Positions 47,002 to 57,548 of a stretch of 64,000 bases of DNA are shown one piece after another. The DNA comes from Aspergillus flavus (lineage: Eukaryota; Ascomycota; Eurotiomycetes; Eurotiales; Aspergillaceae). The notes below the pieces were generated by a model. That model made no database searches and was not told the DNA's origin. It worked only from the letters and a program-made list of their open reading frames with translations. Position 1 is the first letter of the stretch, and each line of letters starts with the position of its first letter. The position numbers and the translations under genes are program-made. The stretch covers positions 1,054,001-1,118,000 of the forward strand of contig NC_092409.1 in the NCBI RefSeq assembly GCF_009017415.1, written 5' to 3'.

Positions 47002-47340
47002 AGTTGTGTTGACTTAGGGTTTGTAGTGAGATATGGTGGGTAGATGGGGTTGTGCATTGTGGATCGGTGCTTGGTATATGCTTATTCTGTATCATTTGTT
47101 CTCTGGCTGTGGCTTGAAGGTTGTTTATTTGCATCTGCTTATGTTACGATGTTGCCTTCTGATTGAATATAAGGGTTTCATTAAATTCATCTTACTATAT
47201 CGAGGAATATAGTAGATTTGTTGAATTCACATCCAAACGCATACTTGGACTAATGGATACATAACACTCCGAACCAAACACCGCATGAGCGCCCCAGCCC
47301 AAAATCCGAAAATAGCTAAACAAACATGACCAGTACACAA
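47002..47340. other. 3' intergenic region between convergent genes
   Basis: Shared 3' flanks of the TLC gene and the SWIB gene. No coding content. Confidence 0.55.
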
Positions 47341-48969
47341 TCACCGCAGCATGGCCTCTGGCTTCGCGAGCATGTACCGCACCGCTTCGAGGGCCACCGG
47401 AGAGTCCCAAGCGCCATCGGCGCCTCCGCGACGGAACTCTGGGCCAGTGGCATCTTCGCCGCCACCGCGCGTTGCCTCGCCGAGGATGGTCTCGAGGTCC
47501 CTGCGCTGGGAGTTGACCCAGCGACGGAGGAACGTGGCAGGGTCTTTGCTCAACGCCGTGTAGAAGGAGTGTTTGGCACGCGAGTGTGTCAGTGCCTGGA
47601 CGATAAGCGAGACCTGGTCGTCCAAAGTAGAGATCTGTCGCAGCCCGGCGGTGTACTGTGGGTTCTGGGTCAGAGCGAGCATCTTAGCGCGGAGCGGGTC
47701 TTCCACGGCCACTTGAATGTCGTAGACGGTGGGAGTGGGGTCTTTGTGGAATTCTTCATCGACACGGATGGTGTATGGAAGCTTGATCGGGTCAAGGGGA
47801 CTGGTGTGGTGGCCGATGCTCTCTGGAATCTGTGGGAAGAACATCTGGTCTCGGCCGAAGATCTGTGGATGTTAGTATCAGACGATTTAGTAATGAACAA
47901 GGTGGAACATACAGATCGCAAACGATGATCACAGCGGACCAAACGCTTCTCTTCATCTTCTTGTAAACCCATTGCGCGAATATAATCCCAAATCCCAAGC
48001 ACAATTCCGCTGCGCGTTTCCTCCTCGACGTCGAGCACCTCCGCCAGATCCTTGCTCAGCTTATACCGCTCGGGAGTCTCATCTCTGACAAGGCTCACGG
48101 TAACATTCAAGTTCTCCTGTGAAGCTCTAGAAAACTGCAGAGAATCAAAATCGGCAGTCGGGGGCAATGTTACAGTATTAGCCGGAAGCTGTGGCTTGGT
48201 CCAGTTAACAGTCTTAACCTCCTCCGGGTTCGCGGTTGAAGACTTGTCGAAGTCGACCGTGATCGTTTTGAAAAAGTGTGAAAAGCGCTGCTTCGACCGC
48301 TTCGGGGTGTTCTTCTTAGCATCCTTCCCGTCATGATCCATGGCATCTCCATTCGCCTGCGTCTCGTTGCCCTCGTTGTCGCTGTCCTCAGGGGCCGTAG
48401 GATCGGTGTCATCATCCAGCAGTCGTCCCTCTATGCGCACCTTATAACGTCCCGAGCCGGGGTTAGTCGCTGACCCGTTCTGGCCAGTCGCGCCCTGCCA
48501 CGGTTGATTCTCGACTGTGTTTGTAATCCAAATGCGCATCGTCCGGTACTTCTTGACGGTCTTGCTGATCGAGTCCTGAATGTCCAGTCTCTTCCGGACG
48601 ATGGCGGCGTCCAATCTCTTCTCTAAATCGCGCAGGTTCTTGTACTGCTGTACGCCTTCCCCGATTACTACATCTTCGATGCCGTCGGGGATGTTCTTGT
48701 CGGTGGGCTTGCGGCTCCGGCGAAGAGCAGCATCGTTGGGGTGTGGCATGTTGCGCTGGGCGGGGATATACTGAGCGGGAACGGGATGCTGTGGCATGGG
48801 TACAGGCATTGCTGGGCCAGCTGTGTAAGCGAGATTAGGAGCGGTAGACATACGAAATCAAGGGGTGGAGACTACCTGGTCCTTGGGGTCCGCGACGAGG
48901 CGTGGCAGGAGACCGTTGGGCGGCCTGCGGGAACCCACGTCCATAAGTGGGCGGCATTGGAGCATTCAT
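47341..48969 (-). CDS. SWIB-domain subunit of SWI/SNF-RSC chromatin remodeller (Snf12/Rsc6/SMARCD type)
   Basis: Three exons (48969-48876, 48820-47913, 47862-47341) give 507 residues. The Pro/Gln-rich start (MNAPMPPTYGRGFPQ) is followed by RSRKPTDKNIPDGIEDVV and the helical YKNLRDLEKRLDAAIVRKRL, both typical of SMARCD proteins. Next come RMRIW-like TMRIWITNTVENQPW and RYKVRIEGRLLDD, with an acidic insert. The SWIB/MDM2 domain lies at YKLSKDLAEVLDVEEETRSG, IWDYIRAMGLQ and KRLVRCDHRLRSIFGRDQM. The C-terminal part (PYTIRVDEEFHKDPTPTVYD) completes the family. It is a non-catalytic nuclear subunit. Whether it belongs to SWI/SNF, RSC or both cannot be told from the sequence alone. Confidence 0.93.
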
Positions 48970-49318
48970 GACTAGTGGCGAGCTAAGCAGAGCAAAGCGA
49001 ATCCGTAAGGGCTCTAGTCAGGTTTGAAGGGGTTCTGGGACGATGAAACCTTGAAGTCTCCGATGGTATTGAAGATGTCTCTTGGAGTTCTGAAAGTCGC
49101 GATTCTTTTGCCGCGATCGCGCTTTACCCGTTTGGGCCATGCGCCGGAACATCAAAGCATCGACATCATTGACATGTTTTTACTACTGAATCAATGTTAC
49201 ATATTCATAATGAACAAAATCTACGTGTATTCGCGTCTCGACCGTCTATCCTGCACCGGATTCATGTCTGTAATGCTGTATCATTTCCCAAACATAACTC
49301 AAAAACCAACAGAAGCAT
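48970..49318. other. intergenic region upstream of the SWIB gene
   Basis: Promoter of the SWIB gene and 3' flank of rpn6. No supported gene. Confidence 0.5.
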
Positions 49319-50651
49319 TTACTCCAGCTGGGATGCCTGATTAGTGTACAACTCTTCCACCACGTTGCTCAACTTCTCGATAGTTTCCAGAGCAGCGTCA
49401 TATGCCTGATCGCGCTCTGTCTCGTCGAATACAATCAAGCACCCAGAGCCCTGATCTAACACACCGATGATCACCTTATCCAGGATCATCTGCGACAGCT
49501 TCCGCTCCACCTGCGGGGTGTCGAGCCCTACCATCTTGGCAATATGGTCCAGCTCAACCCGGCTGAAGGGCTCAATGACCTTAATTAGGTTCTGCTCCAA
49601 CATGGCATCATAAAGTCGGCGAAGGTGGTTCCGAATAAATACATCTCTGCCCAGCTCGAACCGGTAGTCCGAGAGAGCCTTTTCATATTCTTCAAGGGAT
49701 CGATTGGCGTGAGCGCGTGCGACAGCCTTCATAGCCTCGAGACGGGGGCTAGCATATTTCTGGGCCTGCTTGGAGCCGAGCAAAGTCGTCACATCATCCC
49801 CCAGGTTCAGCATAATCTTACAAAGCAGCATGTATTGCAGAGCTGCTGTGGCCTTGTCGCTCTCGTCGAGCGAGCTGTATCCTTCCAAAGCTTCAATAAA
49901 ATAAGAGAAAGCGGTGGTAAAGTCCTTGTCCTCCGCGTGCAGCATACCGCTTTGCATATCCAAGCCGGCTTGCAGATTCGGAGGGGTATAGACGGAGGCG
50001 GCCGATGTGCGAGAAGCTGTCAAGGCCGCGCGGCCCTTAGCCTGGTTGCCCAAAGCATGATACACCCGAGACTCTAGCAGCTGAACCTCAACCAGCATAA
50101 GTTTATCATCCAATCGCTTCAGCTCGCGTAGGAGGGAGTTGATCAGGTTAAGGGCGTCATAGTAGGCTTGCTTCTGCATGTAAATAGCCACAAGACGGGT
50201 CTGAAGGTTCTGTCGAAGGAAGGATCTCCGCTCTGCGATAGCCCAGTCGATGCAGGATTTGATGACGGCGGTTTGAATATCGAGTGTATTAGGGATCTCA
50301 CTGAACAGGTCCAGTAACTGGCGGACTATATGGGGTCAGTTCATTGGGACTGGCGAGTGATGTGTTGCTGCCAACCAGCTTACCAAGCTTTGCTGTCTTA
50401 GCTTTCGCGAATGATGAGAATGAGTCTCGGCTAGTCTTAATGAGCTCAGCGATCTCGTTCGGCTTCTTCTCATCCCGATAAAGCTCTCCCAATCCGACCA
50501 AGGCACTTTCATAATCACGCGACGAAGCTTCCGTCGATCCTGGTCCTTTAGAAAGGATATCCTTGTAGATGGTCTCGGCCTTGGAAGCGTCTTTCTTCGC
50601 GAGAGCCCGAGCTTCCTCTATCCGCTGGGCGGTTGTCGAGGAGGGCGCCAT
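49319..50651 (-). CDS. rpn6: 26S proteasome lid subunit Rpn6 (PSMD11)
   Basis: Two exons (50651-50384, 50325-49319), a 58-base intron, 424 residues, the usual Rpn6 length. The N-terminal TPR-like solenoid starts at MAPSSTTAQRIEEARALAKK and continues through LLDLFSEIPNTLDIQTAVIK, RRSFLRQNLQTRLVAIYMQK and LINSLLRELKRLDDKLMLVE. The PCI domain includes YFIEALEGYSSLDE, LQYMLLCKIMLNLGDDV and LYDAMLEQNLIKVIEPFSRV, then the winged helix DHIAKMVGLDTPQVERKLSQ. Rpn6 clamps lid and base and contacts alpha subunits of the core particle. Its gene is separated by about 330 bases from the divergent sof1 gene. Confidence 0.97.
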
Positions 50652-50982
50652 GATTGAACGTCTTATAATGTGAAAGGGAACGGGGGAAGTGAGTTTCGTT
50701 ATTAAGATAGCTGGAGAGCGAGAGAGACCCGAGGAAACGGGAAAGGATTAAAGGATTCGAGGTGGAGGGGATGTGAGATGTCTTGCTGATGAGGATAAGT
50801 CACCAGAGGTATCGTCACTGTTGGAGACGGCCCAAGCTACAGCCGCCCTTCACCGCCCGCGAGTTGGCGAACCAACCAGAACCAATATTACCCGCCAAAA
50901 AAAAGTATCTGGAAATTTTATGTCCGCCGCCAAAACATTTTCTTCTTTTCTTTCTTCTGCCGTTTAACACAGTAAGAGCGTC
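50652..50982. promoter_or_regulatory. bidirectional promoter between rpn6 and sof1
   Basis: About 330 bases separate the two diverging start codons. A proteasome gene and a ribosome-biogenesis gene share the region. The sequence GTCACCAGAGGTATC is near 50799. I cannot confirm a known regulator-binding element by eye. Confidence 0.45.
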
Positions 50983-52436
50983 ATGGTGAGTTCAAACTTC
51001 TGCATACACTAAGTGGATATCTTGCTTATCCAACCACTAGAAAATTAAAGCTATTTCTCGCTCTACTGCCTCGCAGCAGGCTCCGGGATCAGCTGTCGTT
51101 CGACAGCCCCGAAACCTTGACCCGGCGCAACATCCATTCGAACGTGCTCGAGAATATACCCGAGCTCTCAATGCCACCAAGCTTGAACGTCTTTTCGCTG
51201 CGCCTTTCTTAGCTCAGATTGGTGATGGCCACGTGGACGGTGTCTATTCCATGGCCAAAGACCCAGGCTCGTTGGAACGTTTCGCCAGTGGCAGTGGTGA
51301 TGGAGTGGTCAAGGTCTGGGATTTGACGACCCAGGGCGAGGTCTGGAACACAGACGCCCATGAGAATATTGTCAAGGATGTGTGCTGGACACCCGATCGG
51401 AAGTTGCTTTCTTGCGCGGCCGACAAGACCGTCAAGTTGTTCGATCCGTACAACTCGTCGTCCGATGCTCCACCTCTCGCAACTTATCTGGGCCAGGGTG
51501 CCTTCACCAGTCTGTCCCACCATAGACATCTTCCTTCCTTTGCTGCGTCATCGTCGTCTCAGATCCAAATCTACGATCTCTCTCGGCCTTCTTCTACGGC
51601 CTCCCAGACCCTCAACTGGCCCACCAGTATCGACACCATCACATCGATTGCCTTCAACCAGACAGAGACTTCGATCTTGGCATCGACTGGTATCGACCGC
51701 TCTATCATTATGTATGATCTGCGAACTTCGTCCCCGCTCCACAAGCTTGTCTTGCGACTCGCGTCGAACGCCATTACGTGGAACCCCATGGAGGCATTCA
51801 ACTTCGCGGTTGCCAACGAAGATCACAACGCTTACATATTCGACATGAGGAAGATGGACCGCGCATTGAACGTGTTGAAGGACCATGTGGCAGCGGTCAT
51901 GGATGTTGAATTCAGCCCGACGGGTGAAGAGTTGGTGACGGCTTCCTACGACAGGACGATCCGTGTGTGGAACAGAGCCGAAGGTCACTCGCGTGATATT
52001 TACCACACAAAGAGAATGCAACGGTATGTACATTTGGCTCACACCGAAGATATTAATGTTGCTAACAGGGTACAGTGTCTTCTCCGTCAAGTTCACGCCC
52101 GACAACAAATATATTCTGTCCGGGTCGGACGACGGCAACATTCGACTCTGGCGTGCCAATGCCTCCGATCGCAGCGGTATCAAGAGCGCCCGTCAACGAG
52201 CCAAGCTGGAGTACGACCAGGCTCTGATTCAAAGATACTCACACATGCCCCAGATCAGAAGAATCAAGCGCCAGCGTCACGTGCCAAAGCCTATCAAGAA
52301 GGCCGGCGAGATCAAGAGAGAGGAACTCAATGCGATCAAGAGACGCCAGGAGAACATCCGGAAGCACACCAGGAAGGACAAATTGAAGCCAAGAGAGAGC
52401 GAGCGCCAGAAGATGATCTTGACCTCGGAGCAGTAG
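50983..52436 (+). CDS. sof1: U3 snoRNP WD-repeat protein Sof1 (DCAF13)
   Basis: Three coding exons (50983-50985, 51041-52023, 52076-52436) give 448 residues. Exon 1 contributes only the ATG; splicing over GTGAGT...TAG gives MKIKAISRSTAS, the conserved Sof1 start. WD40 repeats are clear: GDGHVDGVYSMAKDP, SGSGDGVVKVWDL, SCAADKTVKLFDP, STGIDRSIIMYDLRT, DHNAYIFDMRKMDR, TASYDRTIRVWNR and SGSDDGNIRLWRA. The Sof1-specific C-terminal domain follows (QRAKLEYDQALIQRYSHMPQ, RRIKRQRHVPKPIKK). Sof1 works in the nucleolus in pre-18S rRNA processing. A single-exon reading from 51233 would miss the conserved N terminus. Confidence 0.96.
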
Positions 52437-52563
52437 GCTGTCTCTGGGGATGGAGATATACCACATCTGGTCATATGTGGGATTGGTTCGGAGGACAACT
52501 TATATACACCATGCAGACTTTCCATGTCCATGGACGTCTGCGTTCAACCCGCTGCACGTTACA

Positions 52564-53845
52564 TCATTCCGTTTTCGCTGCCTTGGGTTCATCATACGAT
52601 TTCTGGCTTGACGTTTGCGCTACGGCATGGTCGACTCCGCTCAAGAACCGAGCAATACGCTGTAGGCCTGCAGGCAACACCGCATACCAGTTCACCATCG
52701 TGGCGTATGCGGGCAGTCGGATGACACCCCCTCTTCCTTCCTCTATCGCAGAAACGATTTCCTGAGCAACATGGACCGGTTCGAGAACGGGGGCAAAGAA
52801 CTTGTTTGGTGTCTTGACCGATGCAAATAGGGGTGTCGCCACCTGCCCCGGTTCAACTAAGATCATTTTCACCTTCTCATCATCTCCCGACGCACGAAGC
52901 TCCGCCTCTAACGTCCGATGGAGCGCGCTCAGGCCGGCCTTGCTGGTTGAGTAATCCGCCAGACCCGCCGGACACAATTGACCCAAGACCGAACTGACAT
53001 TCACGATCGTACCGCCATTCGGGGCAGCCAGCATGCGAGGCAGGAACGTCTGGCAAGTATGGAACACCGCGAACAAGTTGGTCTGGATAGTTTTCTGGAA
53101 CGCCTCGGCGGAGAGCGACAAAAGCGGTTGACCGTTGATGCGCGCCGCAGCACAGTTAATCAGGACTGTAGGGGTACCCAACTATCGGTAAAATCAGCAT
53201 CTTGTAAATAGGAACGAATACCAAAAAAAAACCCCCCAATAACCGTTTCCACCCTCTACTCCAAACATAAACCAAGTAAACAAAACCAAAAAGAAGAGAA
53301 GAAAGGGGAAAACAAACCTCCTCCTCAATCCTTTTCAGGACACCCTCCAACATCTCCCTCCTCCCAACATCACAAGTATAATACACCACCCCCTCACAAA
53401 CCTCCACCTCCCTCTCATCCTTCAAATCCAACACCGCAACCCCAACCCCCCTCATCGCATAAATCTCCGCAATCAACAACCCCAACCCACTCGCACCCCC
53501 CGTAATAACAACCACCTCCTCCCCCAACTCCACCGTCCTCGGCAACCCATACGCAACCCGCGCATTCACCACCCCCGCCATCGCAACCACCGTCACCAAA
53601 ACCGCATACCCGGTCGCGAGAACAAACGCCAGATCAGTAGTCGGTGTCACCTGGGCGCGCAGACTGAGCACCAGAATCCAGGCCGGCCAGGGGTGCAGGA
53701 TTGTGCGACGTAGGACGCTGAGGACGAGGTCGAGGGTCAGTGCGGAGTACCATTTCGGGGCTTGTGTTGGGGTGGTGGTGGTGCGCGGAGAGGAGGCGGT
53801 CGTGAGGATGCGTTTGGGTTGGGAGGGGGACGGGTTTGGGGGCAT
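52564..53845 (-). CDS. membrane-anchored short-chain dehydrogenase/reductase (SDR16C/RDH10-like)
   Basis: Two exons (53845-53318, 53181-52564), a 136-base intron, 381 residues. N-terminal hydrophobic segments (PWPAWILVLSLRA, LATGYAVLVTVVAMAGVV) anchor it in a membrane. The Rossmann fold follows with TGGASGLG (residues about 116-123), VAVLDLKD, CDVGRR, NCAAA in place of the usual NNAG, VNVSSVLG and the catalytic YSTSK. SDR16C enzymes oxidise or reduce lipophilic alcohols and ketones such as retinoids and sterols, using NAD(P). Substrate is unknown here. Upstream exon 1 is GC-rich with strong codon bias against A/T third positions. The gene is convergent with sof1, only about 130 bases away. 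Confidence 0.9.
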
Positions 53846-54719
53846 TTTTTTTTTGGTTTATATTGGAATGATTGTTAGGAGATGGTTAGTTGGTGGTTCG
53901 GGGACATTGTAGGTTGTTTTGTGTCGAGGGATTGGGTTGTTTTGAGTCTGTTGATAAATATGGTGTTGTCTTGCGATAAGGTGGTTTGGATGGCGCTATG
54001 CCGTTTGTGGGGAGGATTCAGGTACTCCAGGTACCTTAAGTTAGGTAGTGGTTAATAGGGCATGCATGTTTTGTACATATAGTACTTGAACGTCCTAGAT
54101 AGAGGGTATATACGGGTTTGAGAAGGAATTATTTGAGTTGTGGGTATTTGTATCAATCTGTTAGCATATTTCTCCAGATAAAACTTTTGAGGTTGTAGAT
54201 TCAGATCGGACAATGCTACCTATATATACTCCGTATACTCGTATCATCTCATGTTAACAAACACACAGACATTGCCATCGTCCACGGCTGGCGAGCTCTA
54301 CTAGATTTCTATTTTAATATTTTAGGATAGACAAATTTACCCCTTTTATTTTAAACAATTGTGCACTATGCTACTACTGTATAAGAGTCCAGAGGGGACA
54401 GAAAAGGCCCACTACACATGCTGTGAAATTCACCACATATCGCCATGTCTTTTGTTTGCTGACAGAACAATTCGATTCTAGAAGGGTTCTGGTTTATGTT
54501 TCAGATCTAACCTGAATTGATATTCTTGTTGGGTTCTTTGGGTGTAAGCTGCGTAACGAGTACATGGTTATAGGTCCTCGGAGTAGACAGCTCCAGGTCT
54601 TAGAGATAGCCTTGATAGCGTCAGTGGCAGAATAGAAAGTACACTCCAAATTAGAGAAGAGTGGTCTCATAAATTCGTTACTTTCTCTTTCATGTCAAGA
54701 TCAAATACGAAGCCGGTAT
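53846..54719. other. intergenic region, no supported gene
   Basis: Promoter side of the SDR gene and 3' flank of the Zn2Cys6 gene. AT-rich from about 54170 on; only trivial open frames. Confidence 0.5.
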
Positions 54720-55841
54720 CTAGCCACACCATTGATCCTCCAGCGTCAACATTTCTCTATACCTCTCACCCATACAAGGGGCAAGCAGTGTTTTTTCAAA
54801 TTCGTCCAACTTCCCCAAGACTCGCCCGTTCTCAAAGGCTCTTGCAAAGTCTCCATAAAGTACTGTGTCCGAGCCCAAACGATGCGACTGAGCGAGCCAC
54901 GAAGCATCCGTAGTCAGATTCCACAGAGCAGCCCCGGATGTGAAGGGCAGTACACTCAATGCCCGAACAATCGTACAATGCCCCACTTTTAGTACTGAAT
55001 ACAAACCTTCGATGAGTATAGAAATGATGATAGTTCTCCGAATACTCTCTGCGAGGATCCATTTTTGCCATGTTGGCGTGGGGCCTAGTTCGCCGGCACG
55101 AACTTGTAACTGCATGGTCCAGGCTCGTAAGGTGTCCATATTCTGTTCCGCTATTGAGCGTTGTCGGACGTCACCGTCAAAAAGCTGGATGATGTGGAAT
55201 ATCAGTAAGGCCTGTACTGCCGCGAGAAGCTCTTCGAGGGTGTTTTCTTGGTGATTCTGTCTTATGAGAGTTGCGGTTTTGGCTTCCACGATACGTAATA
55301 TCGTATCTTCGGTCGCTGCTGTCTTAGTATAGTAGGAAGCGGACACGGTGAAGGCATCTTGAATCGCTTCTGGGAGGTATACGTCGTATAAGCGATGATG
55401 AATGAATGGAGTTCTCCGGGAGCGAGCAAACATCCGCGGATAGCTCTTGATGCTCTGCAGCAGCAGCTTTGTTGACCACCTGTCGATAACAGAGGTCTCT
55501 GGGAAATCGCCAGCTGGGAGCAATGTTGGGACGGCGAGTAAGGAAGGGCTAGGGGTAAGCCACGAGGCGATTAATTCCGTATTATCAAGTAAAGTGAAAT
55601 CATCTGGCGGAAAGGGTGCAAGAATATCAGTCAGTGAGGGTGATGATGATGGCTCGATCGGGAGAGATCTGGGAGACTGTGGTCTTTGCTGTTGGCGCAG
55701 TCCTTTGATGTAGATACATTCCAGCCCGCGGGCAAGACACCGTGAGCATTGCGGAGTTTGGCGGTCGCAGCGCCGCTTCCCTCCAGCACATGCGACGCAT
55801 GACCTCTGTCGAGAGCGATTATAAGGTAATGTGTGGGGCAT
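54720..55841 (-). CDS. Zn2Cys6 (fungal binuclear cluster) transcription factor
   Basis: A single exon; from the preferred ATG at 55841 it has 373 residues. The zinc cluster lies right at the N terminus: CVACAGGKRRC followed by CSRCLARGLEC, spacing C-x2-C-x6-C-x5-C-x2-C-x6-C. A Ser/Pro-rich linker (SPRSLPIEPSSSPSL) and a helical middle domain of the kind seen in short fungal regulators follow (LLAAVQALLIFHIIQLFDGD, WILAESIRRTIIISILIEGL). The frame is open to an ATG at 55967 (415 residues), but those extra 42 residues look non-conserved. Such small regulators often control an adjacent accessory gene. Here the neighbour is the divergent small gene at 56122, 280 bases away. Confidence 0.92.
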   Translation of the reverse strand: MPHTLPYNRSRQRSCVACAGGKRRCDRQTPQCSRCLARGLECIYIKGLRQQQRPQSPRSLPIEPSSSPSLTDILAPFPPDDFTLLDNTELIASWLTPSPSLLAVPTLLPAGDFPETSVIDRWSTKLLLQSIKSYPRMFARSRRTPFIHHRLYDVYLPEAIQDAFTVSASYYTKTAATEDTILRIVEAKTATLIRQNHQENTLEELLAAVQALLIFHIIQLFDGDVRQRSIAEQNMDTLRAWTMQLQVRAGELGPTPTWQKWILAESIRRTIIISILIEGLYSVLKVGHCTIVRALSVLPFTSGAALWNLTTDASWLAQSHRLGSDTVLYGDFARAFENGRVLGKLDEFEKTLLAPCMGERYREMLTLEDQWCG

Positions 55842-56121
55842 CTCTTCGAACTTTTGGGTCGTTGTGATGTTGAAAGGAAGGATGACGCATGGCATGAAAT
55901 CGAGGTTGAGGGCCAAACTCCGCAGCAAAGTCCGCAGCCCCCACCACGAAGTCCGCAGGGCTGACAATTAACATTGGAGTATTCACTCCGCAGACTATGG
56001 AATCATACACTGTATATGGCATTCTGTCTTGAGATATCGGACGTGGTGAACATACATAAAGGGGCATTGTCACCCTGAGTCTCTGTGGTTCGTGTCAACA
56101 AACAGCATCTCTTCCACTACA
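55842..56121. promoter_or_regulatory. divergent promoter between Zn2Cys6 gene and small ABM-like gene
   Basis: About 280 bases between diverging starts. CTCCGCAGAC and CTCCGCAGCA occur near 55986 and 55919, and CGGACGTGG near 56038; these include CGG/CCG triplets of the kind bound by Zn2Cys6 proteins. Assignment is an inference. Confidence 0.35.
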
Positions 56122-56883
56122 ATGGCCATCACTGAACTCATTTTCCCCCAGATCAAGACTGACCCAGATTCGCTCAGAGAAATCGAGCAAGACTGGCCGA
56201 TAATCAGCAAAAGATTGACCCACCCTAACCCTGGCTTGCTTAATGCCTATCGCGGCTTTCTCCTCACCGAGAATGGGGTAGATGTGAGAAACGCTCACAG
56301 AGAGTTTCTTCTATTCGGTGCGTGTCCTTGACTTGCCACTTGGAAAGATTTCTGACATGTTTTGGTATAGAGTGGGATAAAGCGGAAGATTTCCAGGCCT
56401 TCATTAAGTCCGACCAATTTGGCAACTTTGCTGCTTCAATCAAGCATCTGGTGAATGGGCCGCCGACGCTACAACTCTTCGAAACCAACATCAGCCCGAG
56501 AGAGGCAGCTTCGGCCTCAGTTGTTGAGATCATTCGGTTGAGTATCTCTAACCCTGAGAACGCCGAGACATCAACACAAGCATGGGCACGGATCTCTCGC
56601 TTTCTTAGTGGGAAGAAAGCTTCCGTCACGTATGGCACAAGCTCCAATCTTGAGAACGAGGTTGTTGGCGGTATCATAGGATGGCATAGCCCAGAGGTAA
56701 GATCGGACGCCCTGTTCATTTTTGTGATCTGGTATGGGGCATCACTTTGCTTACATTGAACAGACTCGATCCCAGGTTATCCAAGAGGCCGAGTATATAG
56801 AAGCGTTCAACTCGCTCCAGTCCCTGGGAGACGTCAACCAAATTACCGTTGACGTTGCTGCAATGGAACTACCATCCCTTTGA
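56122..56883 (+). CDS. uncharacterised small protein, two-domain alpha-beta barrel (ABM/EthD)-like
   Basis: Three exons (56122-56317, 56371-56696, 56764-56883) with 53- and 67-base introns give 213 residues. Both joins keep the frame: HREFLLFEWDKAEDFQAFIK and GGIIGWHSPETRSQVI. No signal peptide or membrane helix is seen. Two similar halves, each with an 'FLLFEWD.AEDFQAF'/'GWHSPE' type strand-helix pattern, recall fungal dimeric alpha-beta barrel proteins of unknown function, some of which modify metabolites. I assign no activity. The ATG at 56092 is in frame and would add 10 residues. Divergent position next to a Zn2Cys6 regulator suggests it may be that regulator's target. Confidence 0.72.
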
Positions 56884-57548
56884 ACCATACCGTGTGAGGT
56901 GGAAACCGATCTAGATGTCAGCAACTTTCAATCATCCTTTATATGTCATATCTTGACTAGTGTTCTATCTCTACTCCAGATTGTGTTGAATTAATGAATC
57001 AATAGTGATGTGTATTATAGTTATGAGTTTTAGCTAGTAACAATTTCAGTGTAGACATGGCTGAAGACTCGCCTTACGAAACTTGCTATCAAGATATTGA
57101 GTTTTAGAAACGGTTTGCAATAACACATAACAACAAAAAGGTGAATTCAACGTATAAAAAATCTCCTTGCGGATCGCTAAATGAGTCCCAGCGGGAGCAG
57201 TAAAGCAAATATGGCCGCTTCCTTCCTTGTTGAGAATGGGATTCCCCAAGTGGTAACTTCCAATGCTGAACATGGCGAGGATCGCGCCTTCCTTCCAGCT
57301 ATGTCTCTTGTCTGGCCACTATCCTTGATCTTCCCCATGGATTGAATCCCTCGTCTTCTCACACTCTTTCACACATACACCACCCCAGTCATTACTGAAC
57401 CATCAGATATCTTTTCTATTGTTAACATTCATAACTTATCACAATCACTTATTCTTTACTCACTGCAACGCACGGGTTGTGCAGCTGCCCAGACCGATTC
57501 AATTGACTCCAACCCACGCAAAGACCTCATCTCTACGAATCCCGCAAG
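56884..57548. other. intergenic region upstream of HET gene
   Basis: AT-rich 3' flank, then the promoter and leader of the HET gene. Open frames here are short and without domains. Confidence 0.5.
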
